A stretch of DNA of 63,862 bases from Gammaproteobacteria bacterium (GTDB lineage: Bacteria; Pseudomonadota; Gammaproteobacteria; HK1), in assembly GCA_009937425.1 (NCBI GenBank), contig JAACFO010000013.1, positions 1 through 63,862 of the forward strand, given 5' to 3'. Position 1 is the stretch's first letter, and every line of letters begins with the position of its first letter. Below the pieces are notes generated by a model. The model saw only the letters and a program-made list of their open reading frames with translations, was not told the DNA's origin and made no database searches. Made by a program: the position numbers and the translations under genes. This document shows, piece by piece, positions 7,164 to 15,578 of this stretch.

Positions 7164-9509
7164 TCAACGGCAATCGGCAGGCACGGGGGATGGCCCGGGC
7201 CGGGCCAGCAGCATGGCCGCCAGGAAGCTCAGGGCAACACCCACGGCGACGCTGGATCCGATGGCATTGAGCACCGGCAGACGAGAGGTGGCGAGGATGC
7301 CGAACACGGATACGGTGGACAACACACACACCACCAGCCCGTGAAAGGTGCGCCCGCGCATGGCGGGATCCGGGTCGCCGCGGCTGAAGAACAGGCCGTA
7401 ATCGATGCTGATCCCCACTACCAGCAGCAACGACACAAGATGAAAGAGCGACAAACGCTCACCCAGCATACGTAGAAAGGCCACGTCGATAATGACGGCT
7501 ACGAGCCCCGGCAACAGCACCAGCAGCGTGCGGCGCGCCGAACGCAGACCAATCCCGAGAACCAGCGCAATGGCGAGAACACCCCACAGAACCCGGATCG
7601 CCGCATGCTCGCGAAAATCGGCCATGAGGCTGCGCGTGTCGCGCTTGAGGTCCAGATAATGCAGGTCCGGGTGCTGATGCTCGGAGAGGAACGCCTGCAG
7701 GGCTTGCGGGTTTTTCACCCCCGCCAGAGTGATCAGTGCAACCCACCCATCGTCCACCGGGAGTAACGAAGTGCGCAGCCGCAACCCCAGGGTAGTCCCC
7801 TGCAAATCCCCGGGCAGCAGAGGTGGCAGGGTGCGGGCCGCGGCAACGGCCTTTTCGAAGGGCGCGAAAGCATCTTTTTTGAACGGCGTACCCGCAAGCG
7901 CGTGCTCCAGGTCCCGGCGCAAGCGCGCCGGCTCCGGCAAGCTGTCCCGGCGTGCTCTCTGGGTCCGCGCACTGGGCAGATAGCGGGCAGCCAAATCGAT
8001 ACTACCGATGGCGCCGTCCGCCACCAGCCGGCGCAAACCGACTGCCAATGTCTCGCTCGCCTGGAGGGCGGCTTGCGCATCGATTGCCCTGATCAGCACT
8101 ACATGATTGGTATCCGGCACGCCGAGCTGTGCGTGCAGATGCCGGTCGCGCGCCATCAGCGATTCCGGTATGGGGCTCAGTGCGGCAATGTCGTCCTCCC
8201 AGGGCACATCATCGCGGCTTACGAGAAAGCCAAGCGCGGCTAACGCAGCCGCGATCATCAGCCGCCCCCATATCCTTTTCGGCGGCGCAAATCGCGCATA
8301 GTAATCGGCGATGGGTGTGCCGTAACGTGGCGTGTACAGCTCCGGTAATAAACCGCTCAAGCCCCAGCGTGTGCAGGCGGCCGCCGCAAGAAGGCCGGCA
8401 ATGGCAAAAGTGGCGAACTGCATGAGACCGGGAAAATCGGTGCCGGACATGGCCAGATAACCCATGGCGGTGGTGATAGCGCCCAGGCGAATGGTCGGCC
8501 AGATGTTGGCCAGGCTGCGCCGAACGGGCTCGCCGGCGTTCAAATGACTGAACAGATGAATGGGATAATCGATGGCCACGCCGATCACCGTCACGCCGAA
8601 AGCCAGGACGAGGCCATGGATGGCCCCGAAGACGAGATCCACCGCGACAATCCCGGCCGTCACCGCCGACAGCAACGGCAGACCACCGATGAGCAGCAAG
8701 CGCAGGGATCGATAGCTGACCAGTAGAATCAGAATCGCTACCGCCGCCGCCATCATACCGAGACGCCGGGTATCGGCGCGGATGACGTCCCGGGAAGCGA
8801 CTGCGAATACCCCTGGACCACTGATGCCCAACTCCACCGAGCCGGTGCCCGCATCGCCAAGGGCTTCGCGAACCGCCTGCTGCGCCCTTTGCTGGGCGTC
8901 CAGATCGAAACCCCGGGCGCGGGTCTGCGCCAGCAGCAGCGCTTGCTGGCCCGCGGCATCGAACCACACGCCCCGATACATACGCGGGCGCGCCTGGCCA
9001 CGCCACGCGCTGAGCATGGCGCGCATTTCCGCGGACGGATCCTCGGCAAGCCACGGCCTGTCGAAGCTCGGTACCGGGGAAGCCAGCTCCCGCAGCCGCG
9101 CCTTCAGGGCCGCGCGCAGGGAATCGGCAGAGAAGCGTTCCGGGTTCACTGCGGGGCTGAGCAAATAACGATAGGCGAACAGCTGCGCGCGCTCGGCGTC
9201 ACCGAAGAGTTGCTCACCGTTGGCAACACGCACGAACAATCCACCGGCGCGTAAGCGCGCTGCTACGTGCTTGCTGAGTTGTGCCAACTCTTCCCGCGGC
9301 GCGCCGCCCAGGGTAATCAGCGTGAGCCGCGCCACCGGTCCCTCGCGCAGCTCGTTCATCAGCAAACGCTGCACGGGCGTAGCCGCGCGCGGCATGAACG
9401 AGGTCATGTCGTTGCGCACTGTCGTTTGCAGCATCGCCCAGCAGAGCGCCGCGGCGAGCCCCGCCAACCACAAACCGGCGCTGATGCGCTGCCTAGTCAC
9501 CCGGGGCAT
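7164..9509 (-). CDS. RND/MMPL-family lipid exporter of the aryl-polyene locus (ApeM-like)
   Basis: A 781-residue inner-membrane transporter with two repeats, each a large periplasmic loop followed by a cluster of transmembrane helices. The first cluster includes AVAILILLVSYRSLRLLLI and VTVIGVAIDYPIHLFSH; the second has VLLPGLVAVIIDVAFL and VVGISIDYGLFF. The paired IDYP and IDYG motifs are typical of the MMPL/HAE3 exporters found in aryl-polyene and xanthomonadin clusters. The predicted role is moving the finished pigment-lipid across the inner membrane to the LolA-like carrier. Its start overlaps the LolA-like stop by 17 bp. Confidence 0.9.
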   Translation of the reverse strand: MPRVTRQRISAGLWLAGLAAALCWAMLQTTVRNDMTSFMPRAATPVQRLLMNELREGPVARLTLITLGGAPREELAQLSKHVAARLRAGGLFVRVANGEQLFGDAERAQLFAYRYLLSPAVNPERFSADSLRAALKARLRELASPVPSFDRPWLAEDPSAEMRAMLSAWRGQARPRMYRGVWFDAAGQQALLLAQTRARGFDLDAQQRAQQAVREALGDAGTGSVELGISGPGVFAVASRDVIRADTRRLGMMAAAVAILILLVSYRSLRLLLIGGLPLLSAVTAGIVAVDLVFGAIHGLVLAFGVTVIGVAIDYPIHLFSHLNAGEPVRRSLANIWPTIRLGAITTAMGYLAMSGTDFPGLMQFATFAIAGLLAAAACTRWGLSGLLPELYTPRYGTPIADYYARFAPPKRIWGRLMIAAALAALGFLVSRDDVPWEDDIAALSPIPESLMARDRHLHAQLGVPDTNHVVLIRAIDAQAALQASETLAVGLRRLVADGAIGSIDLAARYLPSARTQRARRDSLPEPARLRRDLEHALAGTPFKKDAFAPFEKAVAAARTLPPLLPGDLQGTTLGLRLRTSLLPVDDGWVALITLAGVKNPQALQAFLSEHQHPDLHYLDLKRDTRSLMADFREHAAIRVLWGVLAIALVLGIGLRSARRTLLVLLPGLVAVIIDVAFLRMLGERLSLFHLVSLLLVVGISIDYGLFFSRGDPDPAMRGRTFHGLVVCVLSTVSVFGILATSRLPVLNAIGSSVAVGVALSFLAAMLLARPGPSPVPADCR

Positions 9510-10113
9510 CGAGCGTCATGACGCTGCGATCACCACTGGCTTCCAGCGTCTCCACGCTGTACACCGTGCCTTCCCGCCCGTGCATGATCACGGCACTCAG
9601 GTAGTCAGCCAGATCCGGCCCGCGGGGTGTCAGGCGAAGCTGCCAGGCATCCATGGGCCCGCTGAGCACGAGATCGAAGTAGTGGCTAAGAGTCTCCAGG
9701 TCACCGGCCAACGTACCTCGGTAGGATTCCACGAAAGCACGCAGCACCGGGTGTTCGTCGATGGACAATTCCCGTCGCCGGCCATCGGGAAACCCGATGG
9801 TGAGACTGTCGCCGCTGACTTCGTAACTTTCGCTGTTCGGATCGTCGTACTCTTTTTTTACAAAGTCTGGCGCCCGATAGCGCACCTCGCCTCGCAAGAC
9901 CAGGGGTTTATCCAGGATTGACAGGTACTTGCGTTCCGTAAACTTACCTCCTGCCGTATCCACTTCGGAGAGCATCTCCATGAGCGCTACCAGCTCGACG
10001 TCGGCGGACGCGGCGGCTTGCGCGGACATATGTGGAGAAGCAGCGAGCACACACGCATACAGCATGACCACGAGTGTGTTAACGAGTCGGTCAGTCTTCT
10101 CCCCAGAAGTCAT
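9493..10113 (-). CDS. LolA-like periplasmic carrier of the aryl-polyene locus (ApeL-like)
   Basis: A 206-residue protein with a Sec signal peptide (TLVVMLYACVLAASPHMSA region, cleavage probably after AQA). It is followed by a LolA/LolB-type barrel: LSEVDTAGGKFTERKYLSIL matches the outer-membrane lipoprotein carrier signature, where substrate-binding strands begin. It should ferry the lipidated pigment from the exporter to the outer membrane. The start at 10113 puts the signal peptide at the N-terminus; the open frame continues to 10200. It overlaps the acyltransferase stop by 23 bp. Confidence 0.85.
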   Translation of the reverse strand: MTSGEKTDRLVNTLVVMLYACVLAASPHMSAQAAASADVELVALMEMLSEVDTAGGKFTERKYLSILDKPLVLRGEVRYRAPDFVKKEYDDPNSESYEVSGDSLTIGFPDGRRRELSIDEHPVLRAFVESYRGTLAGDLETLSHYFDLVLSGPMDAWQLRLTPRGPDLADYLSAVIMHGREGTVYSVETLEASGDRSVMTLDAPGD

Positions 10114-10984
10114 AAAAATTGAACCAATTGTACGGTGCCAGGCGCGCGTAGTGCTCGAGACGCTCGGCGTAGCGTTGCGTCCACATCTGAATATCTGCAT
10201 CTCGATGCTCGCGTCTTATGACGATCTCGTCGGCGAATAGCTCGAAGTGTAACGCATAGCGATTGTTTCCCAGGTATAAACCGAAGAACAGCTGCACCGG
10301 CACTTTCAGCACGGATGCGAGCAGCATGGGCCCCGAAGGAAAGGTTGCCTGTTGGCCGAGAAATTGGCAGCGGGTGACTCTGTCATTCTCGGCGACCCTG
10401 TCGCCGAGAACGCCGACGAGCTCACCCCGAGCCAGGCACTCCTGTACGCGCAGCAGCGAATCGATGGCGCCGAGAGGGATGACCGATTCCGAAAATCGTG
10501 GATTCAGGGAGTAAATCAGTCCGGTGAGTGTCGCGTTATGTTCCTCGTACATCAGTACTTTCACTTCCACGCGATCATCGAGCATCGCGAGCATCCGCAT
10601 GACCTCGAAGCTGCCCAGGTGGGCGCCGAGCAGAATACATCCACGACCTTTCTCCACCTGCTCCAGTGCAGCTTCGACACCGTGCATCTGAAGGTCGAAG
10701 CGGCGATGGTCGCCGGCGACCAGATACACCCGGTCCAGTATGCTGCCCGCAAATACGTGAAAGTGGCGCGCAACCTTCCACCAGCTCGCTTTGCGGCCCA
10801 TGACGCGGGATAGAAATTTACGCGAAGCGACACGCTGCTCGCGCGCGGTCAGGATGAAGTACAGCGTGATCGGATACAGGAGCAGACGCGCGGCCCAGCG
10901 ACCGACCTTGAGCGTGATCCATCCGATGAGCACTACCAAGAACCGGCTGCCCCGCTCGGATTGATGTACCCAGCGGGTCGTCAC
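10091..10984 (-). CDS. LpxL/HtrB-like lysophospholipid acyltransferase of the aryl-polyene locus
   Basis: A 297-residue membrane-associated acyltransferase of the lipid A biosynthesis (LpxL/HtrB) superfamily. After a hydrophobic N-terminus (VVLIGWITLKVG; LLLYPITLYFIL) comes the catalytic HX4E-type motif GAHLGSFEVMRM, then GVLGDRV and FPSGPMLLASVLKVPV. The C-terminal YNWFNFYDFW also matches the family. It would attach the polyene carboxylate, or a fatty acid, to a glycolipid head group. In other clusters this domain is fused to a GT2 domain; here it stands alone. Only 1 bp separates it from the dehydratase upstream. Confidence 0.87.
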   Translation of the reverse strand: MTTRWVHQSERGSRFLVVLIGWITLKVGRWAARLLLYPITLYFILTAREQRVASRKFLSRVMGRKASWWKVARHFHVFAGSILDRVYLVAGDHRRFDLQMHGVEAALEQVEKGRGCILLGAHLGSFEVMRMLAMLDDRVEVKVLMYEEHNATLTGLIYSLNPRFSESVIPLGAIDSLLRVQECLARGELVGVLGDRVAENDRVTRCQFLGQQATFPSGPMLLASVLKVPVQLFFGLYLGNNRYALHFELFADEIVIRREHRDADIQMWTQRYAERLEHYARLAPYNWFNFYDFWGED

Positions 10985-10985
10985 G

Positions 10986-11297
10986 TCACGGATCGCCCGC
11001 GTCGGGCTCCACTGTCAGCCGTCCGGACGCCAAGGTCGAACCGTCCAGCAAGCACTCGAAGGAAATATGCAAGTGCCCATCGTCGCGCAATTTTATGCTG
11101 AATGGGTTGCCGGGCTTCAGCGGAGAACTGAATTTCACCGCCGCGACACTCTTCAGGCGAAATTGCCCGCGCCAAAGCTGCGCCGCCTGCACAACCTCAT
11201 CGAGAATTAGCACACCCGGCACGATCGGATTTCCGGGAAAGTGACCCGCGAGCGCAGGATGGTTCTTCGCAATTACCCGGCGCACTTCGAAAGTCAC
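10986..11297 (-). CDS. FabZ-like 3-hydroxyacyl-ACP dehydratase of the aryl-polyene locus (ApeI-like)
   Basis: A compact 103-residue hot-dog-fold dehydratase. The active-site motif AGHFPGNPIVPGVLILDEV matches FabA/FabZ, including the catalytic His and the PGVL helix start. It would form the double bonds of the polyene together with the second hot-dog protein at 4660-5100. Its stop-start overlap with the ligase gene upstream is 4 bp. Length matches ApeI/XanE2-type proteins, shorter than housekeeping FabZ. Confidence 0.9.
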   Translation of the reverse strand: MTFEVRRVIAKNHPALAGHFPGNPIVPGVLILDEVVQAAQLWRGQFRLKSVAAVKFSSPLKPGNPFSIKLRDDGHLHISFECLLDGSTLASGRLTVEPDAGDP

Positions 11298-12646
11298 GGC
11301 GCGTGCCTCAATTGCTTCAGCAACCGCGACAGGGCCTCGCGGGGTAACTTGCCCATGGCGTTTCGCGGCAGATTATCCACTTTATACAAAGGCCTCGGTA
11401 GGAATACCGGATTGACGCGCTCGGCCAACGCCGCCAGGATTTCCTTTTTCTCCAGATCCGGGGCCACCACCAGCGCCGCAAGGCGCCTCACGTCATCATC
11501 AGCCTGATTATCGGGCATGACGAACACGCCGTCGCGCACACCCTCAATGGCGTTGAGCTTGAGATTGAGATCGCTCAAAGATGCCCGGTTGCCCGCGATG
11601 TTGACCAGATCCGCATGCCGGCCCAGCAGCTTGAAACGCGAATCGGTCTGCATCTCGATGAAATCGTTCAATGGGACCGGCTCCGGCAGGTGGCTGGCAC
11701 TCACGTAAACAACGCCGTCGTGCTCGTAAGAACTGATGCCATCGTAAAATTGCCACATATCACCATCCACCGTACGGCGTGACGCCATGGAGCCCGCTTC
11801 GGTGCAGCCATAAATCTCCATGACATGGCAGGAGAACATCTCCTCGGCACGTTTCGCCAACTCCGCCGATAGCGGTGCCGTGGCAGAGACGATGCGCGAC
11901 AGCGCTGGCCATCGCAGACCGGAATCGACACAGGCACGAAGATGAGTAGGTGTGGTGAACATGGTACGGGGTTGCGCGAGCGCGGAAATTGTTCGACGAA
12001 TGTCTTCTGGAAAAAACGGGTGGCCGGCGTGTATGCATAATCCCGCGACCAGGGGCAAGACGATGCTAACCTCCAGGCCATACATGTGCTGGGGGGGAAT
12101 GGTTGCGAGAATTGTCTCGTGCTCGCTGCTCTGGAATTCGAAACGCCGCCGGGCCAGCTCCAACCCTGCCACCAGATCACCCCAGCGTTTCGGATTCGGA
12201 TTCGGTCTACCCGTGCTTCCCGAAGTGAATACGACTGCCGCAAGCATGTCTGCCGGGATGTGCGGGATCGCTTCTTCGTCACCCGCTGCCATCGACTCAT
12301 CGAGAGCTACCAGATGCCGCTCGATTCCTTCCACCCCCGTCGTCGCATCCGTCAGGCAATAGCTGCCCGCGTAATCCGCAGCAAGCTCCTCGATGAGCTT
12401 GGGCGCCCGTCCTGGCGGCAAAAGTGTGCACTGACCACGAATCATGGCCGCCGCCAGGGCAATCATGAACACGTACCGGTCGTTACAAAGGTTGATGGCG
12501 AAGCGTGCCTCGGGCAATTGTTCGGCAAGCTGGCGAACATGCGCAAGACACACTTCGCGACTCACCGCCTGGTCACGCCAGATGGCAACACACTGGCCGG
12601 GGCCATGAGTCAACAACGGATAGTAGGTGGCGTCCGGCATATTCAT
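11294..12646 (-). CDS. AMP-dependent acyl-ACP ligase activating the aryl starter (ApeH/XanA2-like)
   Basis: A 450-residue ANL-superfamily adenylating enzyme. The phosphate-binding loop is VVFTSGSTGRPNPNPKRW, followed by ATIPPQHMYGLEVSI, the EIYGCTEAG motif and a C-terminal catalytic lysine region RNAMGKLPREAL. In aryl-polyene pathways this enzyme loads a hydroxybenzoate or cinnamate starter onto the ACP. The chorismatase encoded divergently at 13851 could supply that starter. It overlaps the downstream dehydratase by 4 bp and lies 6 bp from the membrane protein gene upstream. Confidence 0.9.
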   Translation of the reverse strand: MNMPDATYYPLLTHGPGQCVAIWRDQAVSREVCLAHVRQLAEQLPEARFAINLCNDRYVFMIALAAAMIRGQCTLLPPGRAPKLIEELAADYAGSYCLTDATTGVEGIERHLVALDESMAAGDEEAIPHIPADMLAAVVFTSGSTGRPNPNPKRWGDLVAGLELARRRFEFQSSEHETILATIPPQHMYGLEVSIVLPLVAGLCIHAGHPFFPEDIRRTISALAQPRTMFTTPTHLRACVDSGLRWPALSRIVSATAPLSAELAKRAEEMFSCHVMEIYGCTEAGSMASRRTVDGDMWQFYDGISSYEHDGVVYVSASHLPEPVPLNDFIEMQTDSRFKLLGRHADLVNIAGNRASLSDLNLKLNAIEGVRDGVFVMPDNQADDDVRRLAALVVAPDLEKKEILAALAERVNPVFLPRPLYKVDNLPRNAMGKLPREALSRLLKQLRHAP

Positions 12647-12652
12647 TTTCGA

Positions 12653-13303
12653 TTATCGGCCTAGAGTTCGCAGATCCGTGGTTGCCACTAGATGACAAAA
12701 GGCACGAAAGCTCAAATGCTCGTGGTTAGGGAGGCGAATCAAGCGCAGCTGGTACTCGACAACGAAAAACAGCAGAACGAATATATAGTTCAGAAAATTT
12801 GTGAACAACGACCAGATGTGCAGTGGCGCAAACAGCGCAAGCACGATTGATTCGGCTACCATCAGCGCGAAAAAAACGGTCCAAGCGATAGTTACCCGGC
12901 GCGTGTACAGGCTGAGTGCCGGATCCAGTGGTCCACGCCACAGGGAAGCTATTCGAGCGACCAACGGCGTCGCGCCGGACAGAAGCGTTCTGCCGAATAC
13001 AACCATCAAGGCAATATTGATCAGCACTGGCGGCAAATACAGGAGGTCGATGGCGTCTCCCCACGACCACAAAGCGATTCCAGACGTCAACAGGACCCCG
13101 AACAACAGCGACCAGGCGGCGCGCCCACGCCGGATCGCCACCACCAGTCCGACAGCCGACGCGGCAAGCCACATGCCGGTGATGAGCAGCGGGCGATGGA
13201 AGGCGACGGACAAGTGGATAAAAGCAGGATAGATAAACAGGGCGATGGCGATCAGGACGATCTTGAGCTTGGAACGCTCGTTACTTGACGCGGTTTTCCT
13301 CAA
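12653..13303 (-). CDS. COG4648-like integral membrane protein of the aryl-polyene locus (ApeG-like)
   Basis: A 216-residue inner-membrane protein with about five or six hydrophobic segments, for example IVLIAIALFIYPAFIHLSVA, ITGMWLAASAVGLVVAI, LPPVLINIALMVVFGRTLL and FTNFLNYIFVLLFFVVEY. The spacing of LPPVLINIALMVVFGRTL followed by LYTRRVTIAWTVFF is what I recall of the family encoded between ACP and ligase genes in aryl-polyene clusters. Its biochemical role is not established. The start overlaps the ACP stop by 23 bp. Confidence 0.8.
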   Translation of the reverse strand: MRKTASSNERSKLKIVLIAIALFIYPAFIHLSVAFHRPLLITGMWLAASAVGLVVAIRRGRAAWSLLFGVLLTSGIALWSWGDAIDLLYLPPVLINIALMVVFGRTLLSGATPLVARIASLWRGPLDPALSLYTRRVTIAWTVFFALMVAESIVLALFAPLHIWSLFTNFLNYIFVLLFFVVEYQLRLIRLPNHEHLSFRAFCHLVATTDLRTLGR

Positions 13304-13550
13304 CGTGATGGCTCAATGACCTTAATGAGGCGAAGATCCGGGAGTTGTCATTGTCGTCCGATCGAATCTGGAAACCATACTTCATCGATATTGCCAATGC
13401 TATCTCCAGGGCATCGATGGAATCGAGGCCCAACCCGTCGCGAAATAACGGCTCCTCCGGGTCAATGCCCTCGGCACGAATATCCTCGAGGTTCAAAGCG
13501 TCGACAATAGTCTGCGCGACTTCCAATTCTAACGCTGATGAATCTGCCAT
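13281..13550 (-). CDS. Acyl carrier protein of the aryl-polyene locus
   Basis: An 89-residue acidic acyl carrier protein. The phosphopantetheine attachment serine is in GLGLDSIDALEIALA, the classical DSxxxxE context. It carries the growing polyene. Many aryl-polyene clusters encode two tandem ACPs; I see only this one here, and no phosphopantetheinyl transferase in the window, so modification must be done by a housekeeping enzyme encoded elsewhere. It is the first gene of the minus-strand operon and faces the chorismatase gene across about 300 bp. Confidence 0.9.
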   Translation of the reverse strand: MADSSALELEVAQTIVDALNLEDIRAEGIDPEEPLFRDGLGLDSIDALEIALAISMKYGFQIRSDDNDNSRIFASLRSLSHHVEENRVK

Positions 13551-13850
13551 GGATGAACGTCAATCGATTGCGCCAATCGCGCTCGGGAAATATATCACAG
13601 GGGCCCCGGGGGCCGACTACCCCGATTGCGCCCGGGATACGGGCCCGCCGGGGCGGACGGCGGCATTCCAAGCGCAGATCCCCGGCCCCGAGCCCGGACA
13701 TACCGAGCCGGGCGCATTGCGTTCCATACAGAGGCCCCATAGGATTCCCCCCTGCACCCTATGGTACCGGCGTCGAGGCTCCCGGCACCGCCACTGGAGA
13801 TCCGGGGAGACTGACCCCCTTGGTAGATTAACTGAATCGACAGCGTTGAC
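13551..13850. promoter_or_regulatory. Divergent intergenic region between ACP operon and chorismatase gene
   Basis: This 300-bp gap separates two outward-facing genes of the same predicted pathway, so it should contain both promoters. It is mostly very GC-rich, with a short AT-rich island at about 13588-13598 (AAATATATCAC on the + strand). That island could be a -10 element for the minus-strand operon, but I see no convincing -35 partner. I find no strong ribosome-binding site in front of either gene and no supported ORF inside. Promoter assignment is inference from arrangement only. Confidence 0.4.
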
Positions 13851-14831
13851 ATGCAACCATTTTCGACAATTTTCACATCCCCGACCAACATAGGGGAGCT
13901 GCTCGACGACCGGAACGTGCTCGCGTTAATCGAGTTCGGCAACGTCGACGGCAACGGGGAGACGGATCCGCGCCGTATCGCCGTCGGGCTGCCTCAACTC
14001 GGCTCCACCCCGCTGGTGGAAGTCTGGAAAAGCACGACGCCGGTAGAATCCGGCATTCGCGGCCCGGTATCCTATAGCAAAAATGACCAGGTGCTGTTCG
14101 GACAGCTGAGCGTCGATGAAGGAGATTTCCCCAGCCTCGAGGAGGCCACGCGCCGGGCCTACGAAAGCTTCCTGCCGGTTGCCGGCGAAATGGGCTTCCC
14201 CAACTACTTGAGAATCTGGAACTACATTCCGGATATTAATGGCGACGACAACGGCGTGGAGCGCTATAAGCGCTTCTGCTCCGGCCGGCACGCCAGCCTC
14301 GAGAAATTCGTTTTCCCTGAGCATCAACTCCCCGCCGCCAGCGGCGTTGGCAGTGCGTCGAGCAAGCTTCTCATCTACTATCTCGCCGCGCGGGATGCCG
14401 GGATCCAGGTGGAGAATCCGCGCCAGGTGAGCGCTTTTCACTACCCTCCCCAGTACGGCCCCAAGAGCCCCGCATTCTCCCGGGCGATGGTCAAGGAGTG
14501 GGGAGTCAAAAAGCATCTTTACATATCGGGAACCGCGAGCATCATCGGGCACGAGTCACGGCACGGCGATAACGTGCTTCCGCAATTGACGGAAAGTCTG
14601 CGAAACATGCGCACTCTGGTCCATCGTGCCGAATCCCAGCACGGAGTCGCTATCCACACCCTGGCCGAACTCTCCCAGCTCAAGGTTTACGTTCGCCATG
14701 AGCAGGAACATGGGGCGATTCGCCATCACATTCATGAACATCTAGGCGACGATGTGCCGGTGATTTACCTTGGCGGCGACCTGTGCCGGGAGAATCTGCT
14801 GGTGGAAGTGGAAGGCTTTTACGCCGGTTAG
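13851..14831 (+). CDS. xanB2: Chorismatase, FkbO/Hyg5/XanB2-like (hydroxybenzoate synthase)
   Basis: A 326-residue protein matching the chorismatase family whose member XanB2 converts chorismate to 3- and 4-hydroxybenzoate for xanthomonadin and coenzyme Q in Xanthomonas. Motifs I recognise are RFCSGRHASLEKF, PAASGVGS, YPPQYGPKSPAFSRAM, ISGTASIIGHES and a C-terminal PVIYLGGDLCRENLLVEVEG, the last two being family hallmarks. Which subfamily it belongs to (3-HBA, 4-HBA or dihydrodiol product) cannot be decided by eye. Its position divergent from the ligase/ACP operon supports a role in starter supply for the aryl polyene. Confidence 0.85.
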   Translation: MQPFSTIFTSPTNIGELLDDRNVLALIEFGNVDGNGETDPRRIAVGLPQLGSTPLVEVWKSTTPVESGIRGPVSYSKNDQVLFGQLSVDEGDFPSLEEATRRAYESFLPVAGEMGFPNYLRIWNYIPDINGDDNGVERYKRFCSGRHASLEKFVFPEHQLPAASGVGSASSKLLIYYLAARDAGIQVENPRQVSAFHYPPQYGPKSPAFSRAMVKEWGVKKHLYISGTASIIGHESRHGDNVLPQLTESLRNMRTLVHRAESQHGVAIHTLAELSQLKVYVRHEQEHGAIRHHIHEHLGDDVPVIYLGGDLCRENLLVEVEGFYAG

Positions 14832-14926
14832 GGTGGCGGCGGCCGAACTCCGCGGGACCGCAGCCTCATCGCTTCGAATTCTATAAGCCACTGTATTTCT
14901 GAAAGTTGTTCGTGTATTTTTGACGC

Positions 14927-15487
14927 ATGTCCGTAATGCGATTCATGACTACGGCACAGCCAGTCCGCTTCGCAACCCTGTCGCTGCTTGCCTGGACCTG
15001 CCTGCTCAGCGGCTGCGCCACCCCCGCCGCAACCGAAGCCATGATTCCCGAGACGGCCAGCGCCGATAAGACCCACCCTTATTCCGTCAACGTCGAAGTC
15101 ACCGGAGGCCGCGCCACCGATCCCACCGGCACGCCGCAAATCGCCAACGATGCCTTCGATGAAGCGATCACGAAGACCTTAATCAAAACCGAAACCTTCG
15201 CCAAGGTAAAAAGAGACAAGGCTGGTAACTACGAGCTCAGCGTGATTATTTTCAACGTGCAGCAACCACCTTACGGCGGCAGTGCCTCGGTAACAATGGA
15301 AACCGGTTGGACATTGACCAACCAGTTGACGGGAGAAATTGTCTGGCAGCAGGCTCTCCGCTCCACCTACACGGCATCCAGCGATTCCGATGTAAGCTTC
15401 TCCGGGCGACTCACGAAAGCCATGGAAGGCGTGGCGAAAGACAACATCAAGCAGGGCGTCACGGAAATTGCGCGTTTGGACCTGTAG
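14927..15487 (+). CDS. Predicted lipoprotein of unknown function
   Basis: A 186-residue protein with a signal peptide and lipobox LLSGC, so probably outer-membrane anchored. The mature region has a pattern of beta strands (NYELSVIIFNVQQPPYGG; SVTMETGWTLTNQLTGEIVW) resembling small envelope proteins that oppose a conserved central sheet, but I cannot name the family. In-frame ATGs at 14936 and 14945 are alternative starts; none has a clear ribosome-binding site. It is followed directly by a 77-bp perfect palindrome that could terminate its transcript. Confidence 0.75.
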   Translation: MSVMRFMTTAQPVRFATLSLLAWTCLLSGCATPAATEAMIPETASADKTHPYSVNVEVTGGRATDPTGTPQIANDAFDEAITKTLIKTETFAKVKRDKAGNYELSVIIFNVQQPPYGGSASVTMETGWTLTNQLTGEIVWQQALRSTYTASSDSDVSFSGRLTKAMEGVAKDNIKQGVTEIARLDL

Positions 15488-15490
15488 AAG

Positions 15491-15567
15491 AAAAAAAGGG
15501 GACAGATCTATTTTTACTATTTTTCCTTAAAGGAAAAATAGTAAAAATAGATCTGTCCCCTTTTTTT
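15491..15567. repeat. 77-bp perfect palindrome (38-bp arms) of the GGGGACAGATCTATTT type
   Basis: Two 38-bp arms, 15491-15528 and 15530-15567, are exact reverse complements around a single central A at 15529. The outer ends are runs of A and T, so the hairpin has a U-tract on either strand and could act as a bidirectional terminator between the convergent lipoprotein and JmjC genes. The core GGGGACAGATCTATTT resembles dispersed repeats that I associate with REP-associated tyrosine transposases in gammaproteobacteria (from memory, not checked). A related half-site occurs at 20302-20316. No transposase gene is present in the window. Confidence 0.9.
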
Positions 15568-15578
15568 CCTTTTTTTTC

